The notes below the pieces were generated by a model. The model was not told where the DNA came from and searched no databases. It saw only the letters and a list, made by a program, of their open reading frames with translations. Below are positions 8,645 to 15,979 of a stretch of DNA of 64,000 bases, in pieces (position 1 is the first letter of the stretch; each line of letters starts with the position of its first letter). The stretch is from Mucilaginibacter sp. OK283 (GTDB taxonomy: Bacteria; Bacteroidota; Bacteroidia; Sphingobacteriales; Sphingobacteriaceae): contig NZ_FODR01000001.1 of the NCBI RefSeq assembly GCF_900110415.1, positions 124,001 through 188,000 of the forward strand. Direction: 5' to 3'. A program made the translations under genes and the position numbers.

Positions 8645-9226
8645 ATGATGAAAAAATACGTTTTAATGTTAGTGCTTGCTTTTGCGGGCTTACAGCTTCG
8701 CGCGCAAACAGGACTTAATAAAGGGGACGACGCCCCCGTTTTTAGCACTACCGATAATGCGGGCAAAGCCGTTGATTTGAAAGCTTTATTAAAGGCGCAT
8801 AAATCGGTAGTGTTGTTTTTTTACCGTGGCGAATGGTGCCCCTATTGTAATAAACACATTGCCCAGTTGCAGGATTCGTTACAACTGCTGAGTGCAAGGG
8901 GAGCCTACGTAATTGCGGTAACTCCCGAAACTAAGGAAGGGATTGGCAAAACCGTCCAAAAAACACATGCGTCATTTTCGATAGTGCAGGATAAAGGGTA
9001 CACCATTATGAAAGATTATAAGGTTAATTATGTACTTGATGATGCCACCGTAGCTAAATACAAAGGCTTTGGCCTTGATTTAAATGTAAGTAACGGCAAT
9101 ACCGACCATGTACTGCCGGTGCCTGCTACCTATGTAATTAATCGATCAGGAAAAATTGCTTTTGTACATTTTAATAAGGATTATACCAGGCGGGCATCAA
9201 TAAGCGATATTATACGGGCTTTATAA
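8645..9226 (+). CDS. exported peroxiredoxin-like (AhpC/TSA) protein
   Basis: 193 residues. A signal peptide (residues 1-20, ending LRAQT) precedes a redoxin domain with the motif FFYRGEWCPYCNKH, where the peroxidatic Cys lies in a CPYC pair. The C-terminal part includes VPATYVINRSGKIAFVHFNKDY, typical of the peroxiredoxin-like family. It probably reduces peroxides or thiols in the periplasm. Two adjacent ATG codons (8645 and 8648) are possible starts. It follows the ECF sigma cluster on the same strand, though a terminator lies in between. Confidence 0.8.
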   Translation: MMKKYVLMLVLAFAGLQLRAQTGLNKGDDAPVFSTTDNAGKAVDLKALLKAHKSVVLFFYRGEWCPYCNKHIAQLQDSLQLLSARGAYVIAVTPETKEGIGKTVQKTHASFSIVQDKGYTIMKDYKVNYVLDDATVAKYKGFGLDLNVSNGNTDHVLPVPATYVINRSGKIAFVHFNKDYTRRASISDIIRAL

Positions 9227-9571
9227 TGGCAACGCTGATTGGCAGGTCATGGATAGACAGTAAACGTATCTAATGGCTTATAAAATGAGCTTATGGCGCC
9301 GGGAAGATAAAAGCATAAAATGACGCCCGATCCAAATGCCGAAGGGTCCCTTTTATCTGGTATAAACAGGCACAAATATTTGGATGCGTCTAAATTGCGC
9401 GCTCAGTTTAGTGTTAACCATGATTAAATATAAAATATTGATTATCAAATAATTATAAATAAAATATCTGAAATGTGTTAAGTTATGTTAACCCAATTAG
9501 AAGCGTTGACCCGGGTGTAATAGGGGAGTCTTGTTTAAATTTTCAATAAGGCTCCCTATATTTACCAAACC
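9227..9571. other. gene-free interval
   Basis: 345 bases without a convincing gene. The right end is AT-rich, and 9522-9560 contains an imperfect inverted repeat (ATAGGGGAGTCTTG against CAATAAGGCTCCCTAT) just upstream of the next start codon, which could be a leader hairpin. Nothing else is recognised. Confidence 0.4.
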
Positions 9572-10081
9572 ATGAAAAAACTACTGCTAATTGCATTTCT
9601 CTATAGCACGGCTGCCTTTGCCCAGGAAAAGCTTAGCTCAACACAAAAGTTCAGCATTACCGGGCTGGTTGTAAAAGAATCGGTTATCACCCTTGATTCC
9701 ATTATGCAGTACAAAGTGCAGGATATTGGTGAAATGAACGTGACCAACCATTTAGGTGAGTTTAAACATAAAGACGACCAACTGAAAGGGGTTTTACTAA
9801 AAGATATTTTAAGCCACACAACCTTTAAAACGGGCAGTCCTAAGTTGCTGAGTACTTTTTATTTTGTTTGCCAGGGTATCGATGGCTACAAAGTGGTTTA
9901 CTCATGGAACGAGCTATACAATACCGAAGTAGGCAATTATGTTTTTATACTGACAGAAAAGAATGGTATAAAAGCCGATAAAATGCCCGAAAGCCTGCAA
10001 ATGAGCTCGGCTGCCGATTTTAAAACCGGCCGGAGGTATTTACATAACCTGGATAAGATCATTGTAAAGCAAGCCGAATAA
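9572..10081 (+). CDS. small periplasmic protein with sulfite-oxidase-type molybdopterin fold
   Basis: 169 residues. A signal peptide ends at FAQEK (about 18). The rest matches the compact SUOX-like domain: FSITGLVVKES, the segment LKGVLLKDIL and FVCQGIDGYKVVYSWNEL, where the Cys occupies the place of the molybdenum ligand in the larger enzyme at 4565-5359. Compared with that enzyme it lacks a Tat motif and most of the pterin-contacting residues, so it may bind another ligand. No cytochrome partner is adjacent. The glycosylase gene follows 4 bases after its stop, suggesting co-transcription without a functional link. Confidence 0.65.
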   Translation: MKKLLLIAFLYSTAAFAQEKLSSTQKFSITGLVVKESVITLDSIMQYKVQDIGEMNVTNHLGEFKHKDDQLKGVLLKDILSHTTFKTGSPKLLSTFYFVCQGIDGYKVVYSWNELYNTEVGNYVFILTEKNGIKADKMPESLQMSSAADFKTGRRYLHNLDKIIVKQAE

Positions 10082-10085
10082 ATCC

Positions 10086-10715
10086 ATGTTCGACCGGATT
10101 AACCATACCAACTATCACCAAATTTGTGATGAACTTGCTTTAGCCGATCCTGATCTGGCTGATGTCATTAGTGCATACGGCTATCCGCCGCTTTGGTCGC
10201 GGCCCAACACGTTCGAAACCCTGGTGCATATTATCCTGGAGCAACAGGTTTCGCTGGCCTCGGCGCTATCCGCATTAAACAAAATGCGAGAGCGGGTACA
10301 GAAGATTACCCCGGCGAGGGTGCTGTTACTTACCGATGAGGAATTTAAAGCCTGTTACTTTAGCCGGCAAAAAACCAGCTATACCAAATACCTGGCCGAA
10401 GCTATCATTAGTGGCCAGATGGATTTAGCAGATCTTGAACAATTACCTGACGACGTTATCCGCGCTAAACTAACCGCCCTGAAAGGCATCGGTAACTGGA
10501 CAGCCGATGTATACCTGATGTTTGTGCTGCAGCACGCCAATGTATTCCCCATTGGCGACCTTGCCGCGGTGAATGCCTTAAAGCGGGTAAAAAAACTGCC
10601 AAAAGATGCGACCAGGGAAGAAGTGCTTGCCGTGGCCGAACGATGGGCGCCATATAAAACCGTGGCAAGCATGTTGTTATGGCATTATTATCTATCGGCG
10701 TCGAAGGGGAAATAA
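10086..10715 (+). CDS. DNA-3-methyladenine glycosylase 2 family (AlkA-like)
   Basis: 209 residues. It contains a helix-hairpin-helix with the GPD-type catalytic region: LKGIGNWTADVYLMF followed by FPIGDLA, whose Asp is the expected catalytic acid. The length fits the short AlkA-like glycosylases without the N-terminal AlkA domain. It should remove alkylated purines from DNA as the first step of base excision repair. It starts 4 bases after the SUOX-fold gene. Confidence 0.85.
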   Translation: MFDRINHTNYHQICDELALADPDLADVISAYGYPPLWSRPNTFETLVHIILEQQVSLASALSALNKMRERVQKITPARVLLLTDEEFKACYFSRQKTSYTKYLAEAIISGQMDLADLEQLPDDVIRAKLTALKGIGNWTADVYLMFVLQHANVFPIGDLAAVNALKRVKKLPKDATREEVLAVAERWAPYKTVASMLLWHYYLSASKGK

Positions 10716-10924
10716 ACACAATGTACAAATCGATGATCTATTTAAATAGCCTTCTTTGTTGTCCTGGAACATAATGAAGGATCAATTCATTTACACAACA
10801 TTGGCTTTAAACGATGGTTAAGACTCACCAACGAGGCTACGCCGGGCGTTTAAAACTATGTGTCCGTGTATCTCCCAAACACGTAGTGTAAACAAAGTAA
10901 ACTGCCTAAAACAATTTTTGATTT

Positions 10925-10952
10925 AAACGTTTTATATTCTGCATTGTCATAC
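10925..10952 (+). promoter_or_regulatory. putative ECF-type promoter, site 1
   Basis: AAAC (10925-10928), 17 bases, then GTCATAC (10946-10952), 38 bases before the DUF6600 start codon. The same two blocks precede genes at 46234, 46933 and 63593. An AAC-containing -35 block with a 16-18 base spacer is characteristic of ECF sigma promoters. Confidence 0.6.
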
Positions 10953-10989
10953 ATGTGTACATCAATGATAAATTGACTATCAAAACCTG

Positions 10990-12645
10990 ATGAAAATGAA
11001 ATATATCAATAGAATATGCGGAATAAGCTTAATAGCATTTTTGATGATGCTTGCCGCACCAAATATAAGCAAGGCCCAGGAGGGAGGCTATGTATCTGAC
11101 CAGGAGTTTTACGACAATCTTGATCCTTACGGCACCTGGGTTGATGACCCGCAATACGGCAACGTTTGGATACCAGACGCCGAAGATGGTTTTAGGCCCT
11201 ACGCAACACGCGGGCACTGGGTAGTTACCGATTATGGAAATACCTGGGTATCTGATTACCCATGGGGTTGGGCAACGTTTCACTACGGCCGCTGGCGCTA
11301 TGATGATTATTATGGCTGGGAATGGATTCCGGGTCATGAATGGGCACCGGCATGGGTAAGCTGGCGCAGGGGGGGAGGCTATTATGGCTGGGCTCCGCTA
11401 ACACCTGGTATCAGCATTAGTATATCATTTGGCCGTAGTTATCGCGTACCCGATTCATATTGGGTTTGCGCGCCGCAAAACTATATTAACAGCCCCAATA
11501 TTTACAATTATTACGCACCCCATGCCCGGGTAGTAAATATTATAAACCGCACCACGGTTATTAACAATACCTACGTATATAACAACCGCACCTATGTAAC
11601 CGGCCCAAGGGTTACCGAAATAAGACGCGTTACGCACAATAACAATGTGCCGGTATACAGAGTAGGCAACGATAGCCGGCCAAATGGAGGCGGCCGCATT
11701 GTGAACAACACCGTTAATATTTACAGGCCCCAGATAAAAAAAGCACCAGATGCCAGGCCGGCAAGGGTTGTAAACGCAGCCGAATACCGAAAAGCAAACC
11801 CTAACCAGGGCATTGCCAACCGCGCCGGCGGCCAGGCAACGGTAAATCGCAACAACGCCGCAAGATTGGCTCAGGTAGCCAAAAGCAATGATAATAAGTT
11901 TGTAAAGATTAACAACAACCGCCCTGCTGCACAACCAGGCCAACAACCAAACAACAGGCCTGCACAACAACCAAATGCAAGGCCAAACGACCAGCAAAAT
12001 AAACAGCAGGCAGCCGAACAGGCAAAGCAGCAACGCACACGGCAGCAAAGCCAAGCAGTTCAGCAACGTGACGAAGCAGTTCAGCAACGAGAGCAGCAAG
12101 CTAAGCAGCAGCCGGCACAACCGCAACAACGCCAGCAGCGGGCAGAGCAGGGGCGTCAACAACAGCCACAGGTTCAGCAACAACAACGAGACCGGGCGGT
12201 TCAGCAACGAGAGCAGCAAGCTAAGCAACAGCAAGCGGCACAGGAGCGTCAGCAACAACAGGCCCAGCAACAGCAACGCCAGCAGCAAGCGGCACAGGAA
12301 CGTCAGCAACAACAGCAGGCCCAGCAACAGCAACGCCAGCAGCAGGCGGCACAGGAACGTCAGCAACAACAGCAGGCCCAGCAACAGCAACGCCAGCAGC
12401 AGGCGGCACAAGAGCGTCAGCAACAACAACAGGCCCAGCAACAGCAACGCCAGCAGCAGGCGGCACAAGAGCGTCAGCAACAACAGCAGGCCCAGCAACA
12501 GCAACGCCAGCAGCAGGCGGCACAGCAGCGTCAGCAACAACAGCAGGCTCAGCAACAACAACGCCAGCAGCAAGCGGCACAGCAGCGTCAGCAGCAACAG
12601 CAGCAACGTCAGCAACAGCAACGCGACAAAAAGCCGGCAAATTAA
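10990..12645 (+). CDS. DUF6600 exported protein with Gln-rich repeat tail
   Basis: 551 residues. A signal peptide (1-29, ending SKAQE) is followed by a Trp/Tyr/Gly-rich DUF6600 domain (about 35-165) with motifs such as DPYGTWVDDPQYGNVWIP and GWAPLTPG. The middle (170-320) is Asn/Arg-rich and apparently disordered. The C-terminal ~220 residues are almost only Gln, Ala, Arg and Glu and include tandem 19-residue units. The tail may form coiled coils or aggregates. DUF6600 proteins are found mostly in Bacteroidota and have no firm function; a cell-envelope role is inferred. A putative ECF-type promoter lies upstream and a terminator downstream. Confidence 0.85.
   Translation: MKMKYINRICGISLIAFLMMLAAPNISKAQEGGYVSDQEFYDNLDPYGTWVDDPQYGNVWIPDAEDGFRPYATRGHWVVTDYGNTWVSDYPWGWATFHYGRWRYDDYYGWEWIPGHEWAPAWVSWRRGGGYYGWAPLTPGISISISFGRSYRVPDSYWVCAPQNYINSPNIYNYYAPHARVVNIINRTTVINNTYVYNNRTYVTGPRVTEIRRVTHNNNVPVYRVGNDSRPNGGGRIVNNTVNIYRPQIKKAPDARPARVVNAAEYRKANPNQGIANRAGGQATVNRNNAARLAQVAKSNDNKFVKINNNRPAAQPGQQPNNRPAQQPNARPNDQQNKQQAAEQAKQQRTRQQSQAVQQRDEAVQQREQQAKQQPAQPQQRQQRAEQGRQQQPQVQQQQRDRAVQQREQQAKQQQAAQERQQQQAQQQQRQQQAAQERQQQQQAQQQQRQQQAAQERQQQQQAQQQQRQQQAAQERQQQQQAQQQQRQQQAAQERQQQQQAQQQQRQQQAAQQRQQQQQAQQQQRQQQAAQQRQQQQQQRQQQQRDKKPAN
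12227..12620 (+). repeat. 57-bp tandem repeat within the DUF6600 gene
   Basis: About six copies of a 57-base unit encode RQQQAAQERQQQQQAQQQQ or close variants; late copies change AQER to AQQR. The units are near-identical at DNA level, so copy number can change by slippage without breaking the frame. Confidence 0.85.
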
Positions 12646-12668
12646 ACATCGGCTTTAACCATATTTTT

Positions 12669-12718
12669 AATAGCACATATAAACACCTGTTTTGGTTATA
12701 TATGTGCTATTTTTATTG
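12669..12718 (+). terminator. terminator after the DUF6600 gene
   Basis: A 13-bp stem AATAGCACATATA/TATATGTGCTATT with a loop of about 17 bases is followed by TTTATTG. Confidence 0.75.
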
Positions 12719-12740
12719 CAGCAATAACCCGTTATAAATT

Positions 12741-13199
12741 ATGAAACACCTATCCAATCTGCCCCGTTTTATCGCCTCTTTACTCGTACTTGCCTTTTTG
12801 GGCTTTTCAGATGCCAAAGCACAGGGCTCCAAAAACTCCAGCAACTCCAGCCAGATAAATTTTATCGAAAACTCCCTGGGCGAGGCTATTAAACAGGCCT
12901 CCGCTAAAAATAAATATATTTTTGTTGATGCCTACGCCAGCTGGTGTGGCCCCTGCAAAATGTTGAAGGCAACCACTTTTAAAAATAACAAAGTAGCTGA
13001 GTTTTATAACAATAATTTTATTAATGTAGCCATTGATATGGAAAAAGGCGATGGCCCGCAACTCGCCGCAGCCTGGGGGTTGCGGGCTTATCCCACCCTT
13101 ATTATACTCAATTCAAAAGGGAAAGCCGTTTATGGTACAGTAGGTTTCATAAAACCCGATGACCTGATTAAATTTGGTGTACAAGGCCTCAATAAATAA
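12741..13199 (+). CDS. exported thioredoxin-family protein
   Basis: 152 residues. A signal peptide ends near DAKAQ (about 28). The thioredoxin domain has the WCGPCK active site (about 68-73) and the cis-Pro segment AYPTLIILN near 120. It should act as a periplasmic thiol-disulfide reductant or foldase, as in thiol:disulfide interchange proteins. It stands alone between two terminators. Confidence 0.9.
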   Translation: MKHLSNLPRFIASLLVLAFLGFSDAKAQGSKNSSNSSQINFIENSLGEAIKQASAKNKYIFVDAYASWCGPCKMLKATTFKNNKVAEFYNNNFINVAIDMEKGDGPQLAAAWGLRAYPTLIILNSKGKAVYGTVGFIKPDDLIKFGVQGLNK

Positions 13200-13208
13200 C
13201 GAGAGATA

Positions 13209-13245
13209 AAAAAGCCGGACAGCTTTCTTGGTTGTCCGGCTTTTT
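13209..13245. terminator. bidirectional terminator
   Basis: A 13-bp stem AAAAAGCCGGACA/TGTCCGGCTTTTT with an 11-base loop has A and T tracts on both sides. It ends the thioredoxin gene on the + strand and could end the small minus-strand unit. Confidence 0.85.
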
Positions 13246-13265
13246 ACAATCCATATTTATCAACT

Positions 13266-13345
13266 TTATTTTACAATAAACAAGCCCGCCAACAGCACCA
13301 GGCCCAAGCTTAATAGCTCATCGAATGATGCGGTTGCAACAGCAT
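13266..13345 (-). pseudogene. decayed copy of the small membrane peptide gene
   Basis: On the minus strand a frame ending at the TAA (13266-13268) reads FDELLSLGLVLLAGLFIVK at its C-terminus. It resembles the intact 28-residue peptide at 13504-13590 (pattern D-x-L-L-x-L-G-x-V), and the upstream DNA is similar too (TTTCTACAA before the start). The only ATG at the matching place (13343-13345) is in another frame, so the copy looks frameshifted by a short indel. It could still be expressed from a non-standard start. The identification rests on a short alignment made by eye. Confidence 0.35.
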
Positions 13346-13426
13346 ATTTGTAGAAAAAAGACGTTAAAATTTGTAGGGTGGTATAATCAATTGCGGTTAA
13401 AATAACAGGAATAAAGTTGTTTTACA

Positions 13427-13462
13427 TAAAAAAGACCGAAAGAACTCTCGCAGTTTTTTCGG
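13427..13462 (-). terminator. minus-strand terminator-like hairpin
   Basis: An 11-bp stem CCGAAAGAACT/AGTTTTTTCGG (one G-U pair) with loop CTCGC is followed on the minus strand by TCTTTTTTA. It lies 40 bases beyond the first terminator of the small peptide gene, either as a back-up or as the end of a separate short RNA. Confidence 0.6.
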
Positions 13463-13479
13463 CCCTACATCTACCTATG

Positions 13480-13502
13480 AAAAACAACCCTTTGAGAAGG
13501 GT
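13480..13502 (-). terminator. terminator of the 28-residue peptide gene
   Basis: A 6-bp stem ACCCTT/AAGGGT with a 4-base loop is followed on the minus strand by TGTTTTT, starting one base after the peptide stop codon. Confidence 0.65.
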
Positions 13503-13503
13503 A

Positions 13504-13590
13504 TTATATTGAATTCAAATGCAATGCCAAAACAAAAACGGCCCCCAAAACCAATAGAATATCGCTTTTTGTTTGACCACTTTCGCGCAT
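13504..13590 (-). CDS. 28-residue single-pass membrane peptide
   Basis: ATG-initiated and 28 codons long. The first ten residues are polar and charged (MRESGQTKSD) and the rest is hydrophobic (ILLVLGAVFVLALHL), enough for one membrane span. Terminator-like hairpins lie directly after the stop codon, and a decayed homologue lies downstream, both of which argue that it is a real gene. No family is recognised. Small hydrophobic peptides of this size can be subunits of membrane complexes, regulators or type I toxins; nothing here decides between these. Confidence 0.5.
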   Translation of the reverse strand: MRESGQTKSDILLVLGAVFVLALHLNSI

Positions 13591-13745
13591 TGTAGAAATA
13601 CTTCCCCCAACTATGTAGACTTTTTACTCAACCAACTGGTAAATAAGCCGGTACCGTAAGTTAAAAATATAAAAGCCGGCATACCGCTTTTTAATATAAA
13701 TGAACATTCCAGAAACCATAAACCTTAAACATTGTTAACCTTTTT

Positions 13746-14069
13746 ATGGATCATAACGTTTACTTATTGGCAACCGACCCTAAAAACCCTTGCCGGGATA
13801 TCATTCATTCGCGGGATACCCGTTTGAAAGTGAGGGTATTTTGCCTTGATGAAGAAAGCTTTAGTCCGGATGATAATGAAATTCAATTGTACGGGTATGC
13901 CAACAATAAACTATATGCTTTTGAAACCATAAATATAGCAGCAGAGGACGCCCTTGACCTGATGGATGCCATACAATGGTATGCCGGATATATAGAATAC
14001 CCAGATATGGAAATCTTGCCAGAAGACCCCAGGCCCGGGGCAACATACAGCGATGCAAAGTCAAATTAA
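13746..14069 (+). CDS. hypothetical protein, 107 residues
   Basis: 107 residues, acidic, without signal peptide or membrane segment. It starts MDHNVYLLATDP and has an Asp/Glu-rich C-terminal half ending in a Pro-rich tail (MEILPEDPRPG). I do not recognise a family. The ATG at 13746 has no competing upstream start. It sits alone between the small-peptide region and tRNA-Val. The base composition and codon use look like its neighbours, so it is likely a real gene of unknown function. Confidence 0.6.
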   Translation: MDHNVYLLATDPKNPCRDIIHSRDTRLKVRVFCLDEESFSPDDNEIQLYGYANNKLYAFETINIAAEDALDLMDAIQWYAGYIEYPDMEILPEDPRPGATYSDAKSN

Positions 14070-14129
14070 GCATTTCTTAAAATATAACCCCCTAAAGTAT
14101 AGTGTCTTAAAATAAAATGTAAAATATTT

Positions 14130-14160
14130 TTTGAAGAATAGATCAAAGCTTCTATATTTG
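14130..14160 (+). promoter_or_regulatory. Bacteroidota-type promoter of tRNA-Val
   Basis: TTTG (14130-14133), 19 bases, then TATATTTG (14153-14160), an exact match to the -33 TTTG / -7 TAnnTTTG consensus. It lies about 45 bases before the tRNA. Confidence 0.85.
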
Positions 14161-14204
14161 CAGACCCAAACGCAAGGGGGTTAATCGAAAGATTAATACA
14201 AAAA

Positions 14205-14279
14205 GGGAGTTTAGCTCAGCTGGTTCAGAGCATCTGCCTTACAAGCAGAGGGTCACTGGTTCGAACCCAGTAACTCCCA
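14205..14279 (+). tRNA. tRNA-Val (anticodon TAC)
   Basis: Full cloverleaf: acceptor GGGAGTT/AACTCCC, D-arm GCTCAGCTGGTTCAGAGC, anticodon stem TCTGC/GCAGA with loop CTTACAA (anticodon TAC), T-arm CTGG-TTCGAAC-CCAG, discriminator A. CCA is not encoded. A perfect promoter lies upstream and a terminator downstream, so it is a single-gene unit. Confidence 0.95.
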
Positions 14280-14320
14280 CATAGAAATCACACTGTGTTA
14301 TAATAGTGTAAGAATTAATT

Positions 14321-14369
14321 AAAATGCAAAAAGCCTTCAGATTGTTCCCTGGAGGCTTTTTGCATTTTA
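14321..14369. terminator. terminator after tRNA-Val
   Basis: A long hairpin AAAATGCAAAAAGCCT/AGGCTTTTTGCATTTT with a loop of about 16 bases and T tracts on both strands. Such a structure can act in both directions. Confidence 0.8.
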
Positions 14370-14394
14370 GTTATATTTAGTATTTTTCATTTAT

Positions 14395-14853
14395 ATGAAC
14401 GGTTTCATCACGTTAGAAAATGGCGGGAACTTTTCCATCAAATGGACTGGCTATGAGGAAATTATTAGAATTGCGATAAAAGAATTGTCGCTTTTAGACA
14501 ATAGTAATGAACTGTCGGTATGGCTGGATGCGCAAGTTCCAAATGAGAATGAAGATGACGGAAATTCCGTCCCCTTTTACAAAGAAAATGGCGAAATGAT
14601 ATCGAGAATTATTGATGTGAGGGGATTAACAACAGCCAATAGGCGACTTTTTTGGACGGCACTTGAAAACGGAGAGGAAAAATTGTTAAGGTTGGGGAAT
14701 GTTTATTCTGATTTAAATCCAATTGTGATAACCGACCTAATGAAAATGCATCTGACAATCCCTGATAATATTGAAATTTTTGAGGAAGACGCAGAATACA
14801 TCGTAACGAATAATGACATTATAAAAAAAATTGGGCTTGGGTGGGCAAACTAA
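14395..14853 (+). CDS. hypothetical protein, 152 residues
   Basis: 152 residues, acidic, with no signal peptide or membrane helix. It begins MNGFITLENGGNFSIKW and contains ELSVWLDAQVPNENEDDG and a C-terminal KKIGLGWAN. No family is recognised. Solitary small acidic proteins like this next to a tRNA are sometimes immunity-like or cargo genes of past insertions, but there is no toxin neighbour. The DNA is more AT-rich than nearby genes, which fits transfer. The stop is at 14851-14853. Confidence 0.6.
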   Translation: MNGFITLENGGNFSIKWTGYEEIIRIAIKELSLLDNSNELSVWLDAQVPNENEDDGNSVPFYKENGEMISRIIDVRGLTTANRRLFWTALENGEEKLLRLGNVYSDLNPIVITDLMKMHLTIPDNIEIFEEDAEYIVTNNDIIKKIGLGWAN

Positions 14854-15005
14854 TGTTTGATAGTTCGATAAATTATTCTGATGTAATAATCCTTGTCCCT
14901 GTATAACCTCTACTTTTTGAACCTGAAAATTTATTGGTTCAAATCCGCGATTAAACGCAAATCAGAAAGGAAATGGTTCGATATATGTACAGTAGGGGCC
15001 ACCAA

Positions 15006-15047
15006 AACAAAAGCCTCTTAGGTATTCTCTTAGAGGCTTTTGTTGTC
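15006..15047. terminator. terminator hairpin
   Basis: A 13-bp stem AACAAAAGCCTCT/AGAGGCTTTTGTT with a 13-base loop is followed by GTCTTT. It lies directly after the tRNA-end-like fragment. Confidence 0.7.
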
Positions 15048-15091
15048 TTTAACTTTCTGTTAATCAGGGCGATATTCAACACAATTTCATC

Positions 15092-15136
15092 GACCTTTGG
15101 CGGTTCGAACTTTCGAGCCGTCAAAGGTCAATTTTT
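15092..15136 (+). terminator. long hairpin with T tract
   Basis: A 17-bp stem (GACCTTTGGCGGTTCGA against TCGAGCCGTCAAAGGTC, two G-U pairs) with a 4-base loop ACTT is followed by AATTTTTCC. The shape is that of a strong terminator, but there is no gene immediately upstream. Confidence 0.6.
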
Positions 15137-15252
15137 CCGGAAAAACTTTTTTTTTCGTCGCGTTATTGTTTTTGCACCCATATAAGCCTTATACAGATTC
15201 GATAGATTCCGTCGAATTACTCACCCCGATACCGGTTCAGTAAATTAATTAT

Positions 15253-15804
15253 TTAGTTCGCAGTAGGATTGGCCGTCCTTGACAGCCGATATGCCGCCAG
15301 CAGATAATAAAAAGCGCCAAAGGCGGCATAGCCAGCCAGGCTACCGATTCCTTTTGACGTGTCGTGTGCCAATAGGATAAACGAGATGCCACCGATCATG
15401 GACTGGCCGCCGCTGATAATCATCGGCCACTGACCGCCCAGCAGTTTCCTGCGGCGTAGGCCTAAGATCAACTGGATCAGGCCGGTACAGATCGCCCAGG
15501 CACCAAACACAACTAACGCTTCCGGAACTCCTTTTTGAATAGCAACAGCTACTGCAAAAGTGGTGATACCACTGATCACCAGATTTATATATTGCGGTGT
15601 TTTTGACGGAACTGCCCTATTGGCACGAATATCTAAGATGGTGCCGATTACGTCCCAGGCCGGGTAAATGAGCAGCAAAATGGTAGCGAATATTGGTGAT
15701 GTTTTAGCAAAAAGAGCGACTATGATCACCCAGGTAATAGAAAAGCCGGCACGGATAAAATAAAGCTTACACAAGGAGCGGGCAATTGAGGGAGCTGTTT
15801 TCAT
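15253..15804 (-). CDS. HdeD/DUF308-like membrane protein
   Basis: 183 residues and five to six transmembrane helices (about 10-30, 35-55, 73-92, 98-113, 125-143, 150-168). The arrangement and small-residue-rich helices match the DUF308/HdeD family, linked in enterobacteria to acid resistance; the function here is unknown. It is divergent from the Crp/Fnr gene at 15980. The shared gap carries an 18-bp palindrome centred at 15869.5, about 40 bases upstream of a probable start site for this gene (a near-match -7 box at 15833-15840), so control by a Crp/Fnr-type regulator is likely. Confidence 0.75.
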   Translation of the reverse strand: MKTAPSIARSLCKLYFIRAGFSITWVIIVALFAKTSPIFATILLLIYPAWDVIGTILDIRANRAVPSKTPQYINLVISGITTFAVAVAIQKGVPEALVVFGAWAICTGLIQLILGLRRRKLLGGQWPMIISGGQSMIGGISFILLAHDTSKGIGSLAGYAAFGAFYYLLAAYRLSRTANPTAN

Positions 15805-15860
15805 GGTTTTGATTTTTAAATATTTGTTGCCGCAAAATTGCCCTGCATCATTTGGCTAAT

Positions 15861-15878
15861 TTTTCACTTAAGTGAAAA
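15861..15878. promoter_or_regulatory. Fnr-type palindrome upstream of the DUF308 gene
   Basis: A perfect 18-bp palindrome containing TTCAC-TTAA-GTGAA, the half-site spacing used by FNR-class regulators. The divergent DUF308 gene has CAATTTTG (minus strand, 15833-15840) as a near-consensus -7 box. The palindrome centre is then about 40 bases upstream of the start site, the class II activator position. Confidence 0.65.
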
Positions 15879-15912
15879 TGCATTTAAAACTGACGCTATT
15901 ATTACATTGCCG

Positions 15913-15960
15913 GATTTTAACTTAAGTTAAAATCATGGGTTAAATTTTCACTTATATTTG
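15913..15960 (+). promoter_or_regulatory. Fnr-type palindrome and -7 box of the first Crp/Fnr gene
   Basis: A perfect 22-bp palindrome (15913-15934) contains TTAAC-TTAA-GTTAA. An exact -7 box TATATTTG lies at 15953-15960, but there is no TTTG at -33; the palindrome occupies that place. A further half site TTTTCACTT (15945-15953) runs into the -7 box and could block it. The layout suggests autoregulation. Confidence 0.65.
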
Positions 15961-15979
15961 ATCAGTAAAACTGTTCGAG

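Larger units (their letters stand above)
14854..15252. other. gene-poor region with hairpins and a tRNA-end-like fragment
   Basis: About 400 bases without a credible gene. 14937-14947 (GGTTCAAATCC) and 14975-15003 (GGTTCGAT followed by GGGGCCACC) look like T-loop and acceptor-end pieces of tRNA, but their stems do not pair. A terminator hairpin follows directly. This resembles an eroded tRNA 3' end such as an old integration site, with no integrase nearby. Confidence 0.3.

Noticed and set aside
11455..12621. Long Leu-rich reading frame on the minus strand
   Set aside because: It is the reverse complement of the Gln-codon-rich tail of the DUF6600 gene; CAG/CAA runs read as CTG/TTG. There is no independent support.
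14973..15185. 70-codon + strand frame
   Set aside because: It crosses two strong hairpins and a tRNA-end-like fragment, and its composition is not protein-like.
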